Positions 1-8,714 of a stretch of DNA of 56,118 nt are shown here, in pieces; positions within the stretch are counted from its first letter, which is position 1, and every line of letters begins with the position of its first letter. The notes below the pieces were generated by a model. The model did not search any database, had not been told where the DNA came from, and was given only the letters and a program-made list of their open reading frames with translations. The stretch is from Deltaproteobacteria bacterium. Lineage in GTDB: Bacteria; Myxococcota_A; UBA796; UBA9615. A program made the translations under genes and the position numbers. The stretch covers positions 1 through 56,118 of the forward strand of contig JAGSHC010000009.1 of assembly GCA_023954745.1 (NCBI GenBank). Direction: 5' to 3'.

Positions 1-146
1 GCTTTGGGTGCGTTGGCGGGTGCTGGGCGTGCGCAGTGGGGGTACTTGAGCCTGAAGCCCCCCGCTAACGCACGCTTTGGGTGCGTTGGCGGGTGCTGGG
101 CGTGCGCAGTGGGGGTACTTGAGCCTGAAGCCCCCCGCCAACGCAC
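1..146. repeat. 73-bp tandem repeat, two copies, with inverted ends
   Basis: Copy 1 is 1-73 and copy 2 is 74-146. They differ at a single base (CGCTAAC against CGCCAAC), and 147 onward begins a few bases of a third copy (GCTT). Within each unit GTGCGTTGGCGGG near the left end is complementary to CCCGCCAACGCAC at the right end, perfectly in copy 2 and with one mismatch in copy 1, so each unit could fold as a long-stem, long-loop hairpin. The array may extend left beyond the window. No coding role is apparent; it looks like an extragenic palindromic repeat. Confidence 0.9.
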
Positions 147-175
147 GCTTGCGGAGCCTCGGGGTGAGGTCCCGG

Positions 176-210
176 CGTGGTCACAGCCTCGTGTCCCCCC
201 TGTGACCACG
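176..210. promoter_or_regulatory. 11-bp perfect inverted repeat upstream of first gene
   Basis: CGTGGTCACAG (176-186) and CTGTGACCACG (200-210) form a perfect 11-bp inverted repeat with a 13-base spacer. The repeat ends 20 bp before the ATG at 231. Its position fits an operator or an RNA hairpin in the 5' leader. No T tract follows, so it is unlikely to be an intrinsic terminator. Confidence 0.6.
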
Positions 211-230
211 GCCGTGAAAGCCTGTGCAGC

Positions 231-1220
231 ATGTGGAGGCACGTACTTCTCCTTGCCGCTCTGGCGCTCAGTCTTCCTCTCGTTCCGGCGTCGGCCGAGG
301 CCGGGGAGCGGGAGTGGTCTGCCGAGGCCGACGGTCGCGAAGCCAAGGGGAAGGCGCTGTATCGCCGAGCCATTCGCCTCGACCGCGACGGCGACTACCG
401 CGGCGCCCTCGACACCCTCCTGGCCTACCGCGAGTACGCCAACCCCGAGCAGTTCAAGGCTCTCGACCGCTGGGAGTCGGACCTGCGCCGCTCCCTGGGA
501 CTTCAGAATCCCGAGCCACGCTACGAGCGCGAGGAGCCCCGGCATGAGCGCGAGCCGGAGCCTGCTCCCCGGTACGAGCGCGAGCCGGAGCCCACCCCCC
601 AGTACGAGCCCGAGCCCGAGCCCGCCGCCGTGATGTTTGCCGCCCCAGCGTCCATCGACATCACCTTCGACGACGAGGACCCCGACGACGAGTACGACCC
701 GTACGAGGACGAGTCCGTCCCCTACGTGGAGCCGTCCTACGACGGCGCCGCCTCCTACGAGCAGGACAGCTACGAGGACGGGGACAACGCTCATGCCGAG
801 GACGACGCCTACCCCGATGAGTACGAGGATGACGCCTACGACGACGAGTACGAATCGTCGTCGGACGCGGACCCACAGCCCCTCGACTTGAAGCTCGCCG
901 CATCCTCCCGCTCCGCGCGGCGCGTGCGCGCGGCCAGCTCCCTCGCCCCCAACCCGGCAGGGCCGGTCCTCATCGTGTCGGGCTCGTCTCTCGCCGCCGG
1001 CTTCGGCGTCGCCGCAGGCGTCACCTGGAACCAAGGCGCCCAGGCGCGATCGGCCGGAGACAAGGCGGGGTACGAGGCCACGCGCCCCGCCAACAACGCC
1101 GCCTTCGCTGCCAGCGCCGTCGGCGGCGCCCTCCTCCTCAGCGGAATCACCGCTGCCATCGTGGATGGCATCACCAAGAAGAAGCGTCGCGCTGACGCAT
1201 ACGCGGAGTACCGCCCATGA
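231..1220 (+). CDS. exported acidic/proline-rich protein with C-terminal membrane segments
   Basis: A 329-residue protein of unknown function. Residues 1-24 look like a signal peptide (hydrophobic core then ASAEA). Residues about 40-90 form a charged helical stretch containing RRAIRLDRDGDYRGAL, which resembles one TPR-like hairpin. Then comes a low-complexity region of repeated RYEREPEPAP-type units, followed by a very acidic D/E/Y-rich stretch. The C-terminal third has two hydrophobic Ala/Gly-rich segments separated by a polar loop and ends in a basic KKKRR tail. I chose the ATG at 231 because the signal peptide starts there; upstream in-frame sequence is not protein-like. The gene overlaps the next by ATGA, so the two are probably co-translated. 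The layout suggests an envelope protein with a periplasmic linker. Confidence 0.8.
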   Translation: MWRHVLLLAALALSLPLVPASAEAGEREWSAEADGREAKGKALYRRAIRLDRDGDYRGALDTLLAYREYANPEQFKALDRWESDLRRSLGLQNPEPRYEREEPRHEREPEPAPRYEREPEPTPQYEPEPEPAAVMFAAPASIDITFDDEDPDDEYDPYEDESVPYVEPSYDGAASYEQDSYEDGDNAHAEDDAYPDEYEDDAYDDEYESSSDADPQPLDLKLAASSRSARRVRAASSLAPNPAGPVLIVSGSSLAAGFGVAAGVTWNQGAQARSAGDKAGYEATRPANNAAFAASAVGGALLLSGITAAIVDGITKKKRRADAYAEYRP

Positions 1221-2128
1221 CGTGGCTCGCCCTTCGGGACGGCGCCTGGAGCGTCTTTGTGCGTAGCCCTCTCCTGCTCGCCCTCCTCCTCGCCTCTGGG
1301 TGCATGGGCCCCTGGCAGGACGAGTGGTCTGTGGGCGCCAGCAGCCTGGTCACCGACGACGACGACTCCGCCGGATCAGAGGACCCCGCCAACGACGACG
1401 ACGCCTCCGATGACGACGACGACGGGGTGCCCTCCACCGAGACCGCGTGCACGGACGGCGCCGACAATGACCAGGACGGGTACTTCGACTGCAACGACCC
1501 AGATTGCTTCGACGACCCCGCGTGCCCCGGCAACGGCGACGACGACGACGCGACAGGCGACGACGACGACGACGATGACGACGACGACGGCGCGGGAGAC
1601 GACGACGACGCGACCACCGACGTCGATGGCGACCTCGACGGGTGGCCATCCTCCCAGGACTGCGACGACGCGGATCCGGCCATCAGCCCCGGAGCCTTCG
1701 AGGTCTGTGACGACTACACCGACCAGGACTGTGACTCTCTGGTGGACTGCGACGACGCCGACTGTGACCAGTCCATGTTCTGCGCCGAGGACTCCTGGGA
1801 GCCCAACGAGGTCGCCGGGGACGCGTGGGACGTGACCACGTTCCCGTCCACGTGGACCGGCGTGCTCTGCCCGGACAGCCCCGACTGGTTCAAGGTCTGC
1901 TCCGGCGTGGGTGGCAGCGCCGACATCACCATCGAGGTGTATGCCACTGCCACGAACCCCGGCATCGGAACCCCGCTGCAGGTGTTCAGCTACCAGGACG
2001 CGACGCCGGCGGGGTACTCCTCGTCGGAGTTCGCCTTTGGCCTGGAGTTCTCGCCCCCCGCCACCGGCACGACCTGCGACGGCTACATCGTCACGATGAC
2101 CCTCGTGAACCCGGTGCCCTGTCCCTAG
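1217..2128 (+). CDS. aspartate-rich surface lipoprotein (MopE-like calcium-binding repeats)
   Basis: A 303-residue predicted lipoprotein. The N-terminus is a long signal peptide ending in LLASGC (lipobox Cys about 29). A mature domain follows with polyaspartate tracts (DDDDD runs at about 55-75 and 105-135). Two Cys/Asp motifs of the [18 protein letters not shown] and [14 protein letters not shown] type resemble the putative metal-binding motif of MopE-like proteins. Residues about 190-300 look like a compact Cys-containing domain related to bacterial pre-peptidase C-terminal modules ([10 protein letters not shown] start). Known members of these families are extracellular and bind divalent metals; binding here is inferred. 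It overlaps the upstream gene by 4 bp and shares a palindromic CTAG with the stop of the convergent next gene. Confidence 0.85.
   Translation: MTWLALRDGAWSVFVRSPLLLALLLASGCMGPWQDEWSVGASSLVTDDDDSAGSEDPANDDDASDDDDDGVPSTETACTDGADNDQDGYFDCNDPDCFDDPACPGNGDDDDATGDDDDDDDDDDGAGDDDDATTDVDGDLDGWPSSQDCDDADPAISPGAFEVCDDYTDQDCDSLVDCDDADCDQSMFCAEDSWEPNEVAGDAWDVTTFPSTWTGVLCPDSPDWFKVCSGVGGSADITIEVYATATNPGIGTPLQVFSYQDATPAGYSSSEFAFGLEFSPPATGTTCDGYIVTMTLVNPVPCP
1541..1615 (+). repeat. GAC/GAT trinucleotide repeat encoding polyaspartate
   Basis: A nearly uninterrupted run of GAC and GAT codons inside the lipoprotein gene encodes consecutive aspartates with a few Ala/Gly/Thr interruptions. Such tracts are prone to length change by slippage, and always in multiples of three if coding is kept. 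Confidence 0.75.
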
Positions 2129-3288
2129 TCCAGGCTCGGGTCCCTGATGATCTGCGGCTGAAAGTCCGCGCCGGCCACGTTCGTGATGGCCTTCGCGTAG
2201 TCCTCCCAGCGGCCCGTCATCTGGAAGCCCCACTTGTCCTTCACCTGACGGCACTGGTTGAGGTCGACCTCCGCCACGAGGACCCCGTCCTTGATGCGAG
2301 AGAGCCCCGGAGTCCGAGACCCGTTGGGCGCCGCCACGTAGCTGCTTCCGTAGAAGTGGCCGAAGTCCTTGTGGGCTTCCTTGCCGTCGCCAGAGGTGAA
2401 CGCGTTCGGGAACGTCTCGGTCCCGATGCGGTTGATGCCGGCCACGAAGTAGTTGTTGGCGATGGACGCGCACCGGGCTTCGATGGGCCACAGCGGCTCC
2501 GAGAGCGCCCCGACGGTGGCTGACGGGTTGAACACGATCTCCGCGCCGTTCGCCCCGAACATGAACCAGTTGAGGGGGTGGTGCCGCCCGTAACAGATGT
2601 TGATCGCCACGCGACCGAAGGCCGTCTCGAACACCGGCCAGCCCGTGTTCCCCTCCATGTAGTAGGTGGACTCGTTGAAGTCGCCCACGCGGGGGATGTG
2701 GTTCTTCCGGTGCACGCCGATGACGTTGCCGTTGTTGCCGATGACCACCGCGGTGTTGTGGATGGTCCCGCCGTGGGCGTCATCCCGCTCGAGGATGGGG
2801 GACACGATGACCATGTTGTAGCGGCGAGCGAGCCCGGCGAGGAACTTGGTCGACGGGCCGTTCACGGGCTCCGCGAACTCCAGCCAGGGGTGCTTCTCGC
2901 GGGTGCAGAAAGCGAACGGCATCGTCCACGCTTCCTGGAGACCGAGCACGTTGCAGCCCATCTCTCCGGCGGCATGGACCATCTCGCCGACCCGCTCCTC
3001 GAGAGCCTTGTACTGCTCCTGGATGGGAGCCGATGTGGAGGTGGTCACCTGATTCTGGATGACGCCCACCCGCACGATGCGCGCGGGGCGCAGCTGCTCG
3101 GGGGTCGACGGAAACTGGTAGGCAGCCACGTCGTAGTTGCCCCTGGCCGCCCTCTTCTTGGTGGCGTCGGACAGGTCGAACTTGCCAGGCACCGAGCCGT
3201 ACAGAATGCGGTAGGCCTCGGCCTGGTCCTTCTTGGACAGCTTGTTCAGCAAGCCTTCCAGGCTCTCGATTTCCTCGGTCTTGGACAT
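2125..3288 (-). CDS. beta-ureidopropionase-like amidohydrolase (nitrilase superfamily)
   Basis: 387 residues, close to the length of animal beta-ureidopropionase (UPB1, 384). That enzyme hydrolyses N-carbamoyl-beta-alanine or -beta-aminoisobutyrate to the beta-amino acid, CO2 and ammonia in the last step of reductive pyrimidine catabolism. The family signature is intact: [15 protein letters not shown] with catalytic Glu119, [13 protein letters not shown] with Lys195, and [12 protein letters not shown] with nucleophile Cys232. The N-terminal helical extension typical of the eukaryote-type enzyme is also present. I chose the ATG at 3288 because AGAGGAGG lies just upstream and the family N-terminus starts here. 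No dihydropyrimidinase or dihydropyrimidine dehydrogenase is adjacent, so the substrate could be another N-carbamoyl amino acid. It lies tail-to-tail with the preceding gene, their stops overlapping by 4 bp. Confidence 0.93.
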   Translation of the reverse strand: MSKTEEIESLEGLLNKLSKKDQAEAYRILYGSVPGKFDLSDATKKRAARGNYDVAAYQFPSTPEQLRPARIVRVGVIQNQVTTSTSAPIQEQYKALEERVGEMVHAAGEMGCNVLGLQEAWTMPFAFCTREKHPWLEFAEPVNGPSTKFLAGLARRYNMVIVSPILERDDAHGGTIHNTAVVIGNNGNVIGVHRKNHIPRVGDFNESTYYMEGNTGWPVFETAFGRVAINICYGRHHPLNWFMFGANGAEIVFNPSATVGALSEPLWPIEARCASIANNYFVAGINRIGTETFPNAFTSGDGKEAHKDFGHFYGSSYVAAPNGSRTPGLSRIKDGVLVAEVDLNQCRQVKDKWGFQMTGRWEDYAKAITNVAGADFQPQIIRDPSLD

Positions 3289-3355
3289 GCGCGCCTCCTC
3301 TGAGCGAGAAAGTCTACGGGATCCCCGGCAAGCTGCGGTGCGAGGAGGGCCGAAC

Positions 3356-4117
3356 ATGGCTGACCGACTGGTGAACATTGCCGATGGCTTCTGGAATATC
3401 CGGGGCTCGTTCAAGATTGGCGGGGTCGTCGACATCGGCACCCACGCATCCCTCGCCCGCCTGGCGGACGGTGGCTTCGCGCTGCTCGACTCGTACACCC
3501 TGACCGGCGATGTGCTCGACGAGGTGATGAAGCTGACGGATCAGGGCGCAGCGGTGCGCTGCATCCTGAACCTGCATCCCTTTCACACCATCCACGTCCG
3601 CGCCATGACCGCGCAGTTTCCCGGGGCGGCGCTGTACGGAACCGCGCGTCACGTGGAGAAGGCGCCTGAGCTGGACTGGGACCCCCTGCGCGTCGAGGAC
3701 CCGGCCCTGCACGGGCAGTTCGCTGACGACTTCGCCTTCTCGGTTCCCCGCGGCGTCGACTTCATCTCCAAGAACGAGAAGCTGCACTTCTCCTCAGTCC
3801 TGGTTCTTCACCGCGCCTCGCGGACCCTGCACGTGGACGACACGCTGACCTGGACGCCGCTGCCCATCGTGGGGGGGCTGGCCTGGCATCCGACGTTGAA
3901 GCAGGTCCTCGAGCGTCGTCCGGGCGCGGCCGCGGACTTTCGCGCCTGGGCCGATGAGTTCATTGCGCTCTGCGGAGACGCGGACCACCTCTGCACCGCC
4001 CACACCAGGCAGCTCCCGCCCAACGGCCTCTCGGGGACCTCCATCGCCGACCGGGTGCGGGCCGCGCTCAGCAAGGTCGACAAGGTGTTGGCCAGGCACG
4101 AGCGAAAGCACGGCTAG
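3356..4117 (+). CDS. metallo-beta-lactamase-fold-like protein
   Basis: 253 residues, no signal peptide. The sequence follows the order expected of an MBL-like alpha-beta/beta-alpha sandwich: an N-terminal strand region, [15 protein letters not shown], then HPFHTIH (His74, His77, His80) after a hydrophobic strand, and later LHVDDTLTW. The usual HxHxDH metal motif is altered, so hydrolase activity is uncertain; similar degenerate proteins occur in many proteobacteria without assigned function. I chose the ATG at 3356, preceded by GAGGAGGG. It is divergent from the beta-ureidopropionase-like gene (67-bp gap) and convergent with the oxoamine synthase gene. Existence of the gene is clear; the fold assignment is moderate. 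Confidence 0.7.
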   Translation: MADRLVNIADGFWNIRGSFKIGGVVDIGTHASLARLADGGFALLDSYTLTGDVLDEVMKLTDQGAAVRCILNLHPFHTIHVRAMTAQFPGAALYGTARHVEKAPELDWDPLRVEDPALHGQFADDFAFSVPRGVDFISKNEKLHFSSVLVLHRASRTLHVDDTLTWTPLPIVGGLAWHPTLKQVLERRPGAAADFRAWADEFIALCGDADHLCTAHTRQLPPNGLSGTSIADRVRAALSKVDKVLARHERKHG

Positions 4118-4140
4118 CCGCTCACCCGCAGGCCTCCGCC

Positions 4141-5367
4141 CTACCCCATGGCCTCGAGCACGCGGAGCACCTCGTCGATGTCCGCTTCGGTGTGTGCCGC
4201 GTTGATCTGGAAGCGAATGGTCTGGTCGCCCTGAGGCACCACGGGGAAGTTGAGCCCCACCACCAGCACGCCGCCGTCGGTGAAGGCCTGCACCATGCGC
4301 TTGGTCTTCTCGGTGTCGCGCACCATCAGCGGCACCACCGGGTGGTCGCCAGGGATGGACTCGTGCCCCAGCCGCGTCAGGCCCGCCCGGAACTGGGCGA
4401 TGCGCTCCCGCACGTTGGTGAGCCGCGCGAGCCCCTCCTCGGAGTCCGCCACGTCCACCGCCGCCTTGGCCGCGGCGCAGTCCGCCACGCTCAGGGGGTT
4501 GGTGTAGATGTACGTGTCTGCCTTCTGGCGCACGGCTTCGATGACGCTCTCGCTGGCGGCCACGAAGCCGCCGTTGACGCCAAATGCCTTGCCGAAGGTG
4601 CCCACCACGATGTCGGTCTGGGCGCCGCACATCTCTTCGGTCCCTCGGCCGGTGAGGCCGTAGGCGCCGATGCCGTGGCTGTCGTCGACGATGGTCACCA
4701 GCCCCTCGGCGAACCGCTCCCGATGGGGAGCGAGGATCGCGTTGATCTCCGCGATGGGGGCGCGGTCGCCGCGCATGGAGAACACGCCGTCGAAGATGAC
4801 GATGACCCGCTCGATGCCCTCGGGCACGCCTTCGATGGCGGCCTTCAGGGCCACCATGTCGTTGTGCGGGAAGATGGACTTGTGGCTGCGCGGCACGTTG
4901 GCGATGCGCATCGCTCGGATGATGCAGTTGTGGTTGAGGGCGTCCCCGATCCAGAACGTCTTCTTGTTCTGCAGAGCGAGGGCCAGCCCCAGGTTCGTCG
5001 TGTAGGCCGAGTTGAAGATCTTCGCGGCGGGGCGCCCCATGAAGGCCGCGATGCGCGTCTCGAGCTCGACGTGGGCCGAGAACGTGCCATCGATGAACCG
5101 CACCGCGCCGGGACCGGCCCCAAACCTGTGGGTGGCGTCATCGGCCGCGGTCATCACCTCGGGGTGGTGGCTCAGGGACAGGTAGCTGTTGGAGTTCATG
5201 CGAATGAACTCCTGGTCGCCGTGGCCCTCCAGCTTGTAGCGCGGGCCGTCGTCTCCGGCGGGCGGGACGTAGTCCACGATGATGCGCTCGGGGGCCTTGG
5301 CGCGCCCTTCGGCGTGCAGCGCGGCGATGTCCTTGTCGAGGCCGGCGTCCAGCAGGGAGAGGGTCAT
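4141..5367 (-). CDS. alpha-oxoamine synthase, KBL/glycine C-acetyltransferase-like
   Basis: 408 residues, PLP fold type I. Members condense an amino acid with an acyl-CoA: glycine and acetyl-CoA for KBL, alanine and pimeloyl-CoA for BioF, glycine and succinyl-CoA for ALAS, serine and palmitoyl-CoA for SPT. Visible landmarks are MNSNSYLSLSHHPEV near the N-terminus, AVRFIDGTFSAHVELE, DALNHNCII, VDDSHGIGAYG (Asp228/His231 region) and GTFGKAFGVNGG with PLP-binding Lys260. The VRFIDGT and DALNHNCII forms look most like KBL, but substrate choice cannot be read from sequence alone; no threonine dehydrogenase or biotin gene is adjacent. The ATG at 5367 is preceded by AGGAGA. It is transcribed away from the metalloprotease gene. 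Confidence 0.9.
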   Translation of the reverse strand: MTLSLLDAGLDKDIAALHAEGRAKAPERIIVDYVPPAGDDGPRYKLEGHGDQEFIRMNSNSYLSLSHHPEVMTAADDATHRFGAGPGAVRFIDGTFSAHVELETRIAAFMGRPAAKIFNSAYTTNLGLALALQNKKTFWIGDALNHNCIIRAMRIANVPRSHKSIFPHNDMVALKAAIEGVPEGIERVIVIFDGVFSMRGDRAPIAEINAILAPHRERFAEGLVTIVDDSHGIGAYGLTGRGTEEMCGAQTDIVVGTFGKAFGVNGGFVAASESVIEAVRQKADTYIYTNPLSVADCAAAKAAVDVADSEEGLARLTNVRERIAQFRAGLTRLGHESIPGDHPVVPLMVRDTEKTKRMVQAFTDGGVLVVGLNFPVVPQGDQTIRFQINAAHTEADIDEVLRVLEAMG

Positions 5368-5534
5368 TCGCGTCGTTCTCCTGGGGTGGGGGCGGCAAGG
5401 GTAACGGACCGCCCCACCCTTGGAACCCTCAGCCCGCCATGGACTGGACGACCTCGGTGAGGGCGGCCTGGAGAGGGCTGATAGGCTCGGCTCCACATGG
5501 GGAGCTGCGCTCGCGCGCGCCCCTCGGAGACTCC

Positions 5535-8348
5535 ATGCACCGACTGCTCCGCGTGTCCCCTGGTCTCACGCCGCTCCTCCTCGCTGCGTGCTCGCTCCTC
5601 CTCACGGCCTGCACGCTGCCGTCCCAGGAGTGCCCCATCAACGCGACCTGGACCGACCAGACCTGCGCCTGCGACGCAGGCCTCTTCGGAGAGATCAGCT
5701 GGGACGCGGACGCGGAGATCTACACCGGCGAGTGCATCACGGCGGTGGAGATGGCGGTGCGCACGGGAGACGCCTCCTACGTCGACGCCGCGGGGCCCAT
5801 CCTCGACGAAGCGCGGCTCGCCCTCGACGACGCCGCGGGGACCTGGACCACCCTGCTGCGGTCCATCTACGACGACGGCCCCGTGGAGTACACCCCAGGC
5901 AACAGCAGCCAGTTCGTGCGCGCCAACTCGCTCGAGGACAACACGGCTCTGGTGCTCGGTTCCCTCGATGGGGAGCCCCTGGCCGCCATCGGCCAGTTGG
6001 ACGGCGCGCGCTACGCGGCGTTCGGGTTCGAGCTGCTTTCGTCGTTCGCGGATGGGGGCAACGCGGACTTCGAGCGCCCCTTCGAGCGCACCCTGGCCTG
6101 GATGTTGCGCGACGACGCCGGGGCCGGACTGCCCGTCGCCGCTGCCGTGGCCGTGGTGGGAATGGGCGGCGCCGAGGGCAACGCGGTGGCCTGGGCCGAG
6201 GGGCTCGGCTGGACCGCCGAGATCTGCTCCCCCGATTCCTACGATGACTGCTTCGCCGCGGCGGACCTGCTGGTGGTCGGCTCCGCCGGTGGAGACGCGG
6301 ACGTCGACGCCTTCCAGCGCGCCTACTTCGATGCGCTGGACGCCGGGGTGGAGGTGCTGTTCGTGCACACCGGCACCTGGGGGACGAGCAACTTCGGGGC
6401 GGCGGCCCTGTCGCCCCTCGACCTGTCCTTCGGGGGCTACGGCGGCAACTACTGGGCCAACGACTACGCCGACTGGTCGTCCATCTCCGACATGCTCGCG
6501 GGCGGCGGCTCCATCGCGGCCCTGCGCGCCCTCGTGGAGCACTTCGTCGCCGGGGACTACGACTTCGACTGGAGCCAGTGCACCGAGTTCGTGGGCCAGC
6601 GCAGCTGTGGGGACGTGCCGGGCTTCGCGGACCAGTTCCTCGATGGCGCCCGCGCGGTGAAGGACGCCCTGGCGGGGCTCGATGGGCAGGGCGTGGCCAT
6701 GTTCACCGAGGACGGCCGCCGGATCTGGAAGCTCATGACGTTGCTCGGCGACGTGTTCCGGCGCGACATCGCCTACCCCATGGACCGGCTCACCACCGAC
6801 ACCATGGAGTTCCTTGCGGCCTACTACGCAGACCACAGCGTGCACTACGGCCGAGCCATCCAGGCGCCGCAGGAGGACATGGGCAGCTTCTCCAGCGGAG
6901 AGGAGCGGGACGTGCAGCCGTCCCCGAGCGAAGAGCTCGCCGTCTCCGTCAGCCGGCGCGGCGGGTTCACCGCCGTCGGCGCCTACGTGTTGCCCGGCGA
7001 GGTGGTGACCATCGAGCGCACCGACGGCGAGGACGTTGCCGCCTGGGTGTCGATCAACACCCAGCGCACGGGCAGCACCCGCGAGTTCGACAACGACGGC
7101 TACACCCGCCCCAAGTACCTGCAGAGCCCGCGGGTCCCCGTGGTGGCCGGCGTGCCCGTGTCCTTCTCCTCACCCTACGGGGGCACCTTGCAGCTCCACG
7201 CCTCCGGCAGTGACCTGGACCGCGAGCTCTTCCTGCAGGTGGACGGCGCAGGGCGCCACGAGGTCTTCGAGCTCGGGGAGGACACCGCGGCCTACGCAGA
7301 CGCCCTGGCGAGCTCGCCCTATCCCTTCACGGAGATCCGAAACCCCTACGTCCAGATCCACTCGCTGCGCAGCCGCATGCTGGAGTCCATCGACAACTAC
7401 GGCGGCGACCTCGACCTCTTCACCGAGGAGCTCGAGCGCTACATGATTCAGGACACCTACAACCTCGCGGGCTTCGTGGGAGACGGCCTCGAGCAGAGCG
7501 CCACCGTGCTCGCCCACTGCGACACCCTCGGTTGGAGCTGCACCGACGCCGACGCGCACGCCAAGCCACCCATCCAGCACATCAACGTCGACCTCTACGC
7601 CCACTGCGGCGGAGGCTGCTCCGGCAACCCCTACGACCAGGCCTGGGCGCTGGGTCCTCTGGGGTGGGGCGAGACTCATGAGATCGGCCACAACCTGCAG
7701 CGTGGACGCATCAAGATCTACGGGGGGCGCAGCAACGAGGTGTCGAACCAGATCTTCCCGCTGCACAAGCACGTCACCTGGGCCGAGGACACTGGCGAGT
7801 CGCTGTCCGCGGACCGCTCCGACTACCGGTTCATCTTCGACCTCCTGCAGGAGGCCTCGGACGACGCCGACCCCACCGCCACCGTGTACGACGCCATCTG
7901 GGCCGCCGACGGCACCTACTCCAACAACGGCGACCGCATGAACTTCTACCTCCAGCTGGCGCACCGGAGCGACGACGTTGCCTGGCTCGACTCCGGGTGG
8001 GACGTCTACACGCTGATGTACTTGCAGGACCGGCTGGTGGCCGACGCCCTCGCGGACGAAGACACCTGGGATGCGCAGAAGGAGGCGTTGGGCTTCGGGA
8101 CCTACGCCGACCGGCCCGAGTTGGACGGCAACGACTTCATGCTGCTGTCCATGTCCTTCCTCACCGAGCGCGACCAGCGGCCGTTCTTTGCCATGTTCGG
8201 CGTCACCTGGTCCAGCAGCGCGGACCTGCAGATGGACGCCTACGGCTTCACCGAGGAGCCCCGCACCTTCTGGGCGAGCACCGACACCAACCAGGCGCCC
8301 CATCCCGAGCCCGTGCTCATCGATGGGACCAGCGCCTGGCCGCTCTGA
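5535..8348 (+). CDS. ImpA/M60-like secreted zinc metalloprotease lipoprotein
   Basis: A 937-residue protein with an N-terminal signal sequence ending in two possible lipoboxes (LLAAC Cys19, LLTAC Cys26). The catalytic site GWGETHEIGHNLQ has the gluzincin HExxH motif (His715, Glu716, His719), with NEVSNQIFPLH downstream as in M60/enhancin-like peptidases. The length and the N-terminal half (several Trp- and Gly-rich segments before the catalytic module) resemble Pseudomonas ImpA, a secreted peptidase that cuts glycoproteins next to O-glycans. YTLMYLQDRLV and the C-terminal beta-rich tail fit that family. Glycoprotein specificity is inferred from family only. The ATG at 5535 is chosen because the signal peptide begins there. 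It stands alone, divergent from the oxoamine synthase gene with a 167-bp gap. Confidence 0.88.
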   Translation: MHRLLRVSPGLTPLLLAACSLLLTACTLPSQECPINATWTDQTCACDAGLFGEISWDADAEIYTGECITAVEMAVRTGDASYVDAAGPILDEARLALDDAAGTWTTLLRSIYDDGPVEYTPGNSSQFVRANSLEDNTALVLGSLDGEPLAAIGQLDGARYAAFGFELLSSFADGGNADFERPFERTLAWMLRDDAGAGLPVAAAVAVVGMGGAEGNAVAWAEGLGWTAEICSPDSYDDCFAAADLLVVGSAGGDADVDAFQRAYFDALDAGVEVLFVHTGTWGTSNFGAAALSPLDLSFGGYGGNYWANDYADWSSISDMLAGGGSIAALRALVEHFVAGDYDFDWSQCTEFVGQRSCGDVPGFADQFLDGARAVKDALAGLDGQGVAMFTEDGRRIWKLMTLLGDVFRRDIAYPMDRLTTDTMEFLAAYYADHSVHYGRAIQAPQEDMGSFSSGEERDVQPSPSEELAVSVSRRGGFTAVGAYVLPGEVVTIERTDGEDVAAWVSINTQRTGSTREFDNDGYTRPKYLQSPRVPVVAGVPVSFSSPYGGTLQLHASGSDLDRELFLQVDGAGRHEVFELGEDTAAYADALASSPYPFTEIRNPYVQIHSLRSRMLESIDNYGGDLDLFTEELERYMIQDTYNLAGFVGDGLEQSATVLAHCDTLGWSCTDADAHAKPPIQHINVDLYAHCGGGCSGNPYDQAWALGPLGWGETHEIGHNLQRGRIKIYGGRSNEVSNQIFPLHKHVTWAEDTGESLSADRSDYRFIFDLLQEASDDADPTATVYDAIWAADGTYSNNGDRMNFYLQLAHRSDDVAWLDSGWDVYTLMYLQDRLVADALADEDTWDAQKEALGFGTYADRPELDGNDFMLLSMSFLTERDQRPFFAMFGVTWSSSADLQMDAYGFTEEPRTFWASTDTNQAPHPEPVLIDGTSAWPL

Positions 8349-8444
8349 AGGCCCCGGCCCCGCCTTGACGGCCTTCGCAGCCCCTGGGTAGCGTCACCGT
8401 CTGGCTTGGGGGGGCGGCACGTCCCTTCCTGCTGAGAAGCTGGA

Positions 8445-8714
8445 GTGAGCGTGGACGAGCCGATCGTTGTCGAGACCCCCGTAGTCCTCAAGGGCCCGAA
8501 ATTCCGAAAGGGCAAGCGGCTTCGCAAGGCTCTCCGGAGGCTCCGCCAGGGGGAGGGGCGTCTGGCCCGCGAGATGGCAGAGGCCATCGCCCATGTCGAT
8601 CAGCACATGGAGCCGGATCCCAATCGGGTCTTCGTGCCCGTGGTCCTCGTCGTGAAGAAGAGGGCTCGCCCAACGCGCCACTTTGGCTGGCCGTTCCGAG
8701 GAGACTGGCGATGA
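8445..8714 (+). CDS. small basic hypothetical protein (upstream of flavoprotein)
   Basis: 89 residues from GTG at 8445, or 87 from GTG at 8451. The second has a GGAG five bases upstream, so it may be the true start. I do not recognise the family. Residues about 17-45 are Lys/Arg-rich and predicted helical (KGKRLRKALRRLRQGEGR). A hydrophobic strand (RVFVPVVLVVKK) follows, and the end is aromatic and basic (RHFGWPFRGDWR). No signal peptide or Cys motif. It overlaps the next gene by ATGA and leads a probable operon running to the SDR gene ending at 11401, so a role tied to the flavoprotein is possible. Confidence 0.65.
   Translation: MSVDEPIVVETPVVLKGPKFRKGKRLRKALRRLRQGEGRLAREMAEAIAHVDQHMEPDPNRVFVPVVLVVKKRARPTRHFGWPFRGDWR

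Noticed and set aside
1-146. CRISPR array
   Set aside because: Two adjacent 73-bp copies with no spacers between them and no cas genes in the window.
1350-1683. Ser- or Arg-rich minus-strand frames over the aspartate-rich lipoprotein gene
   Set aside because: They are translations of the GAC repeat in other frames (GTC, TCG, CGT codons) and not genes.
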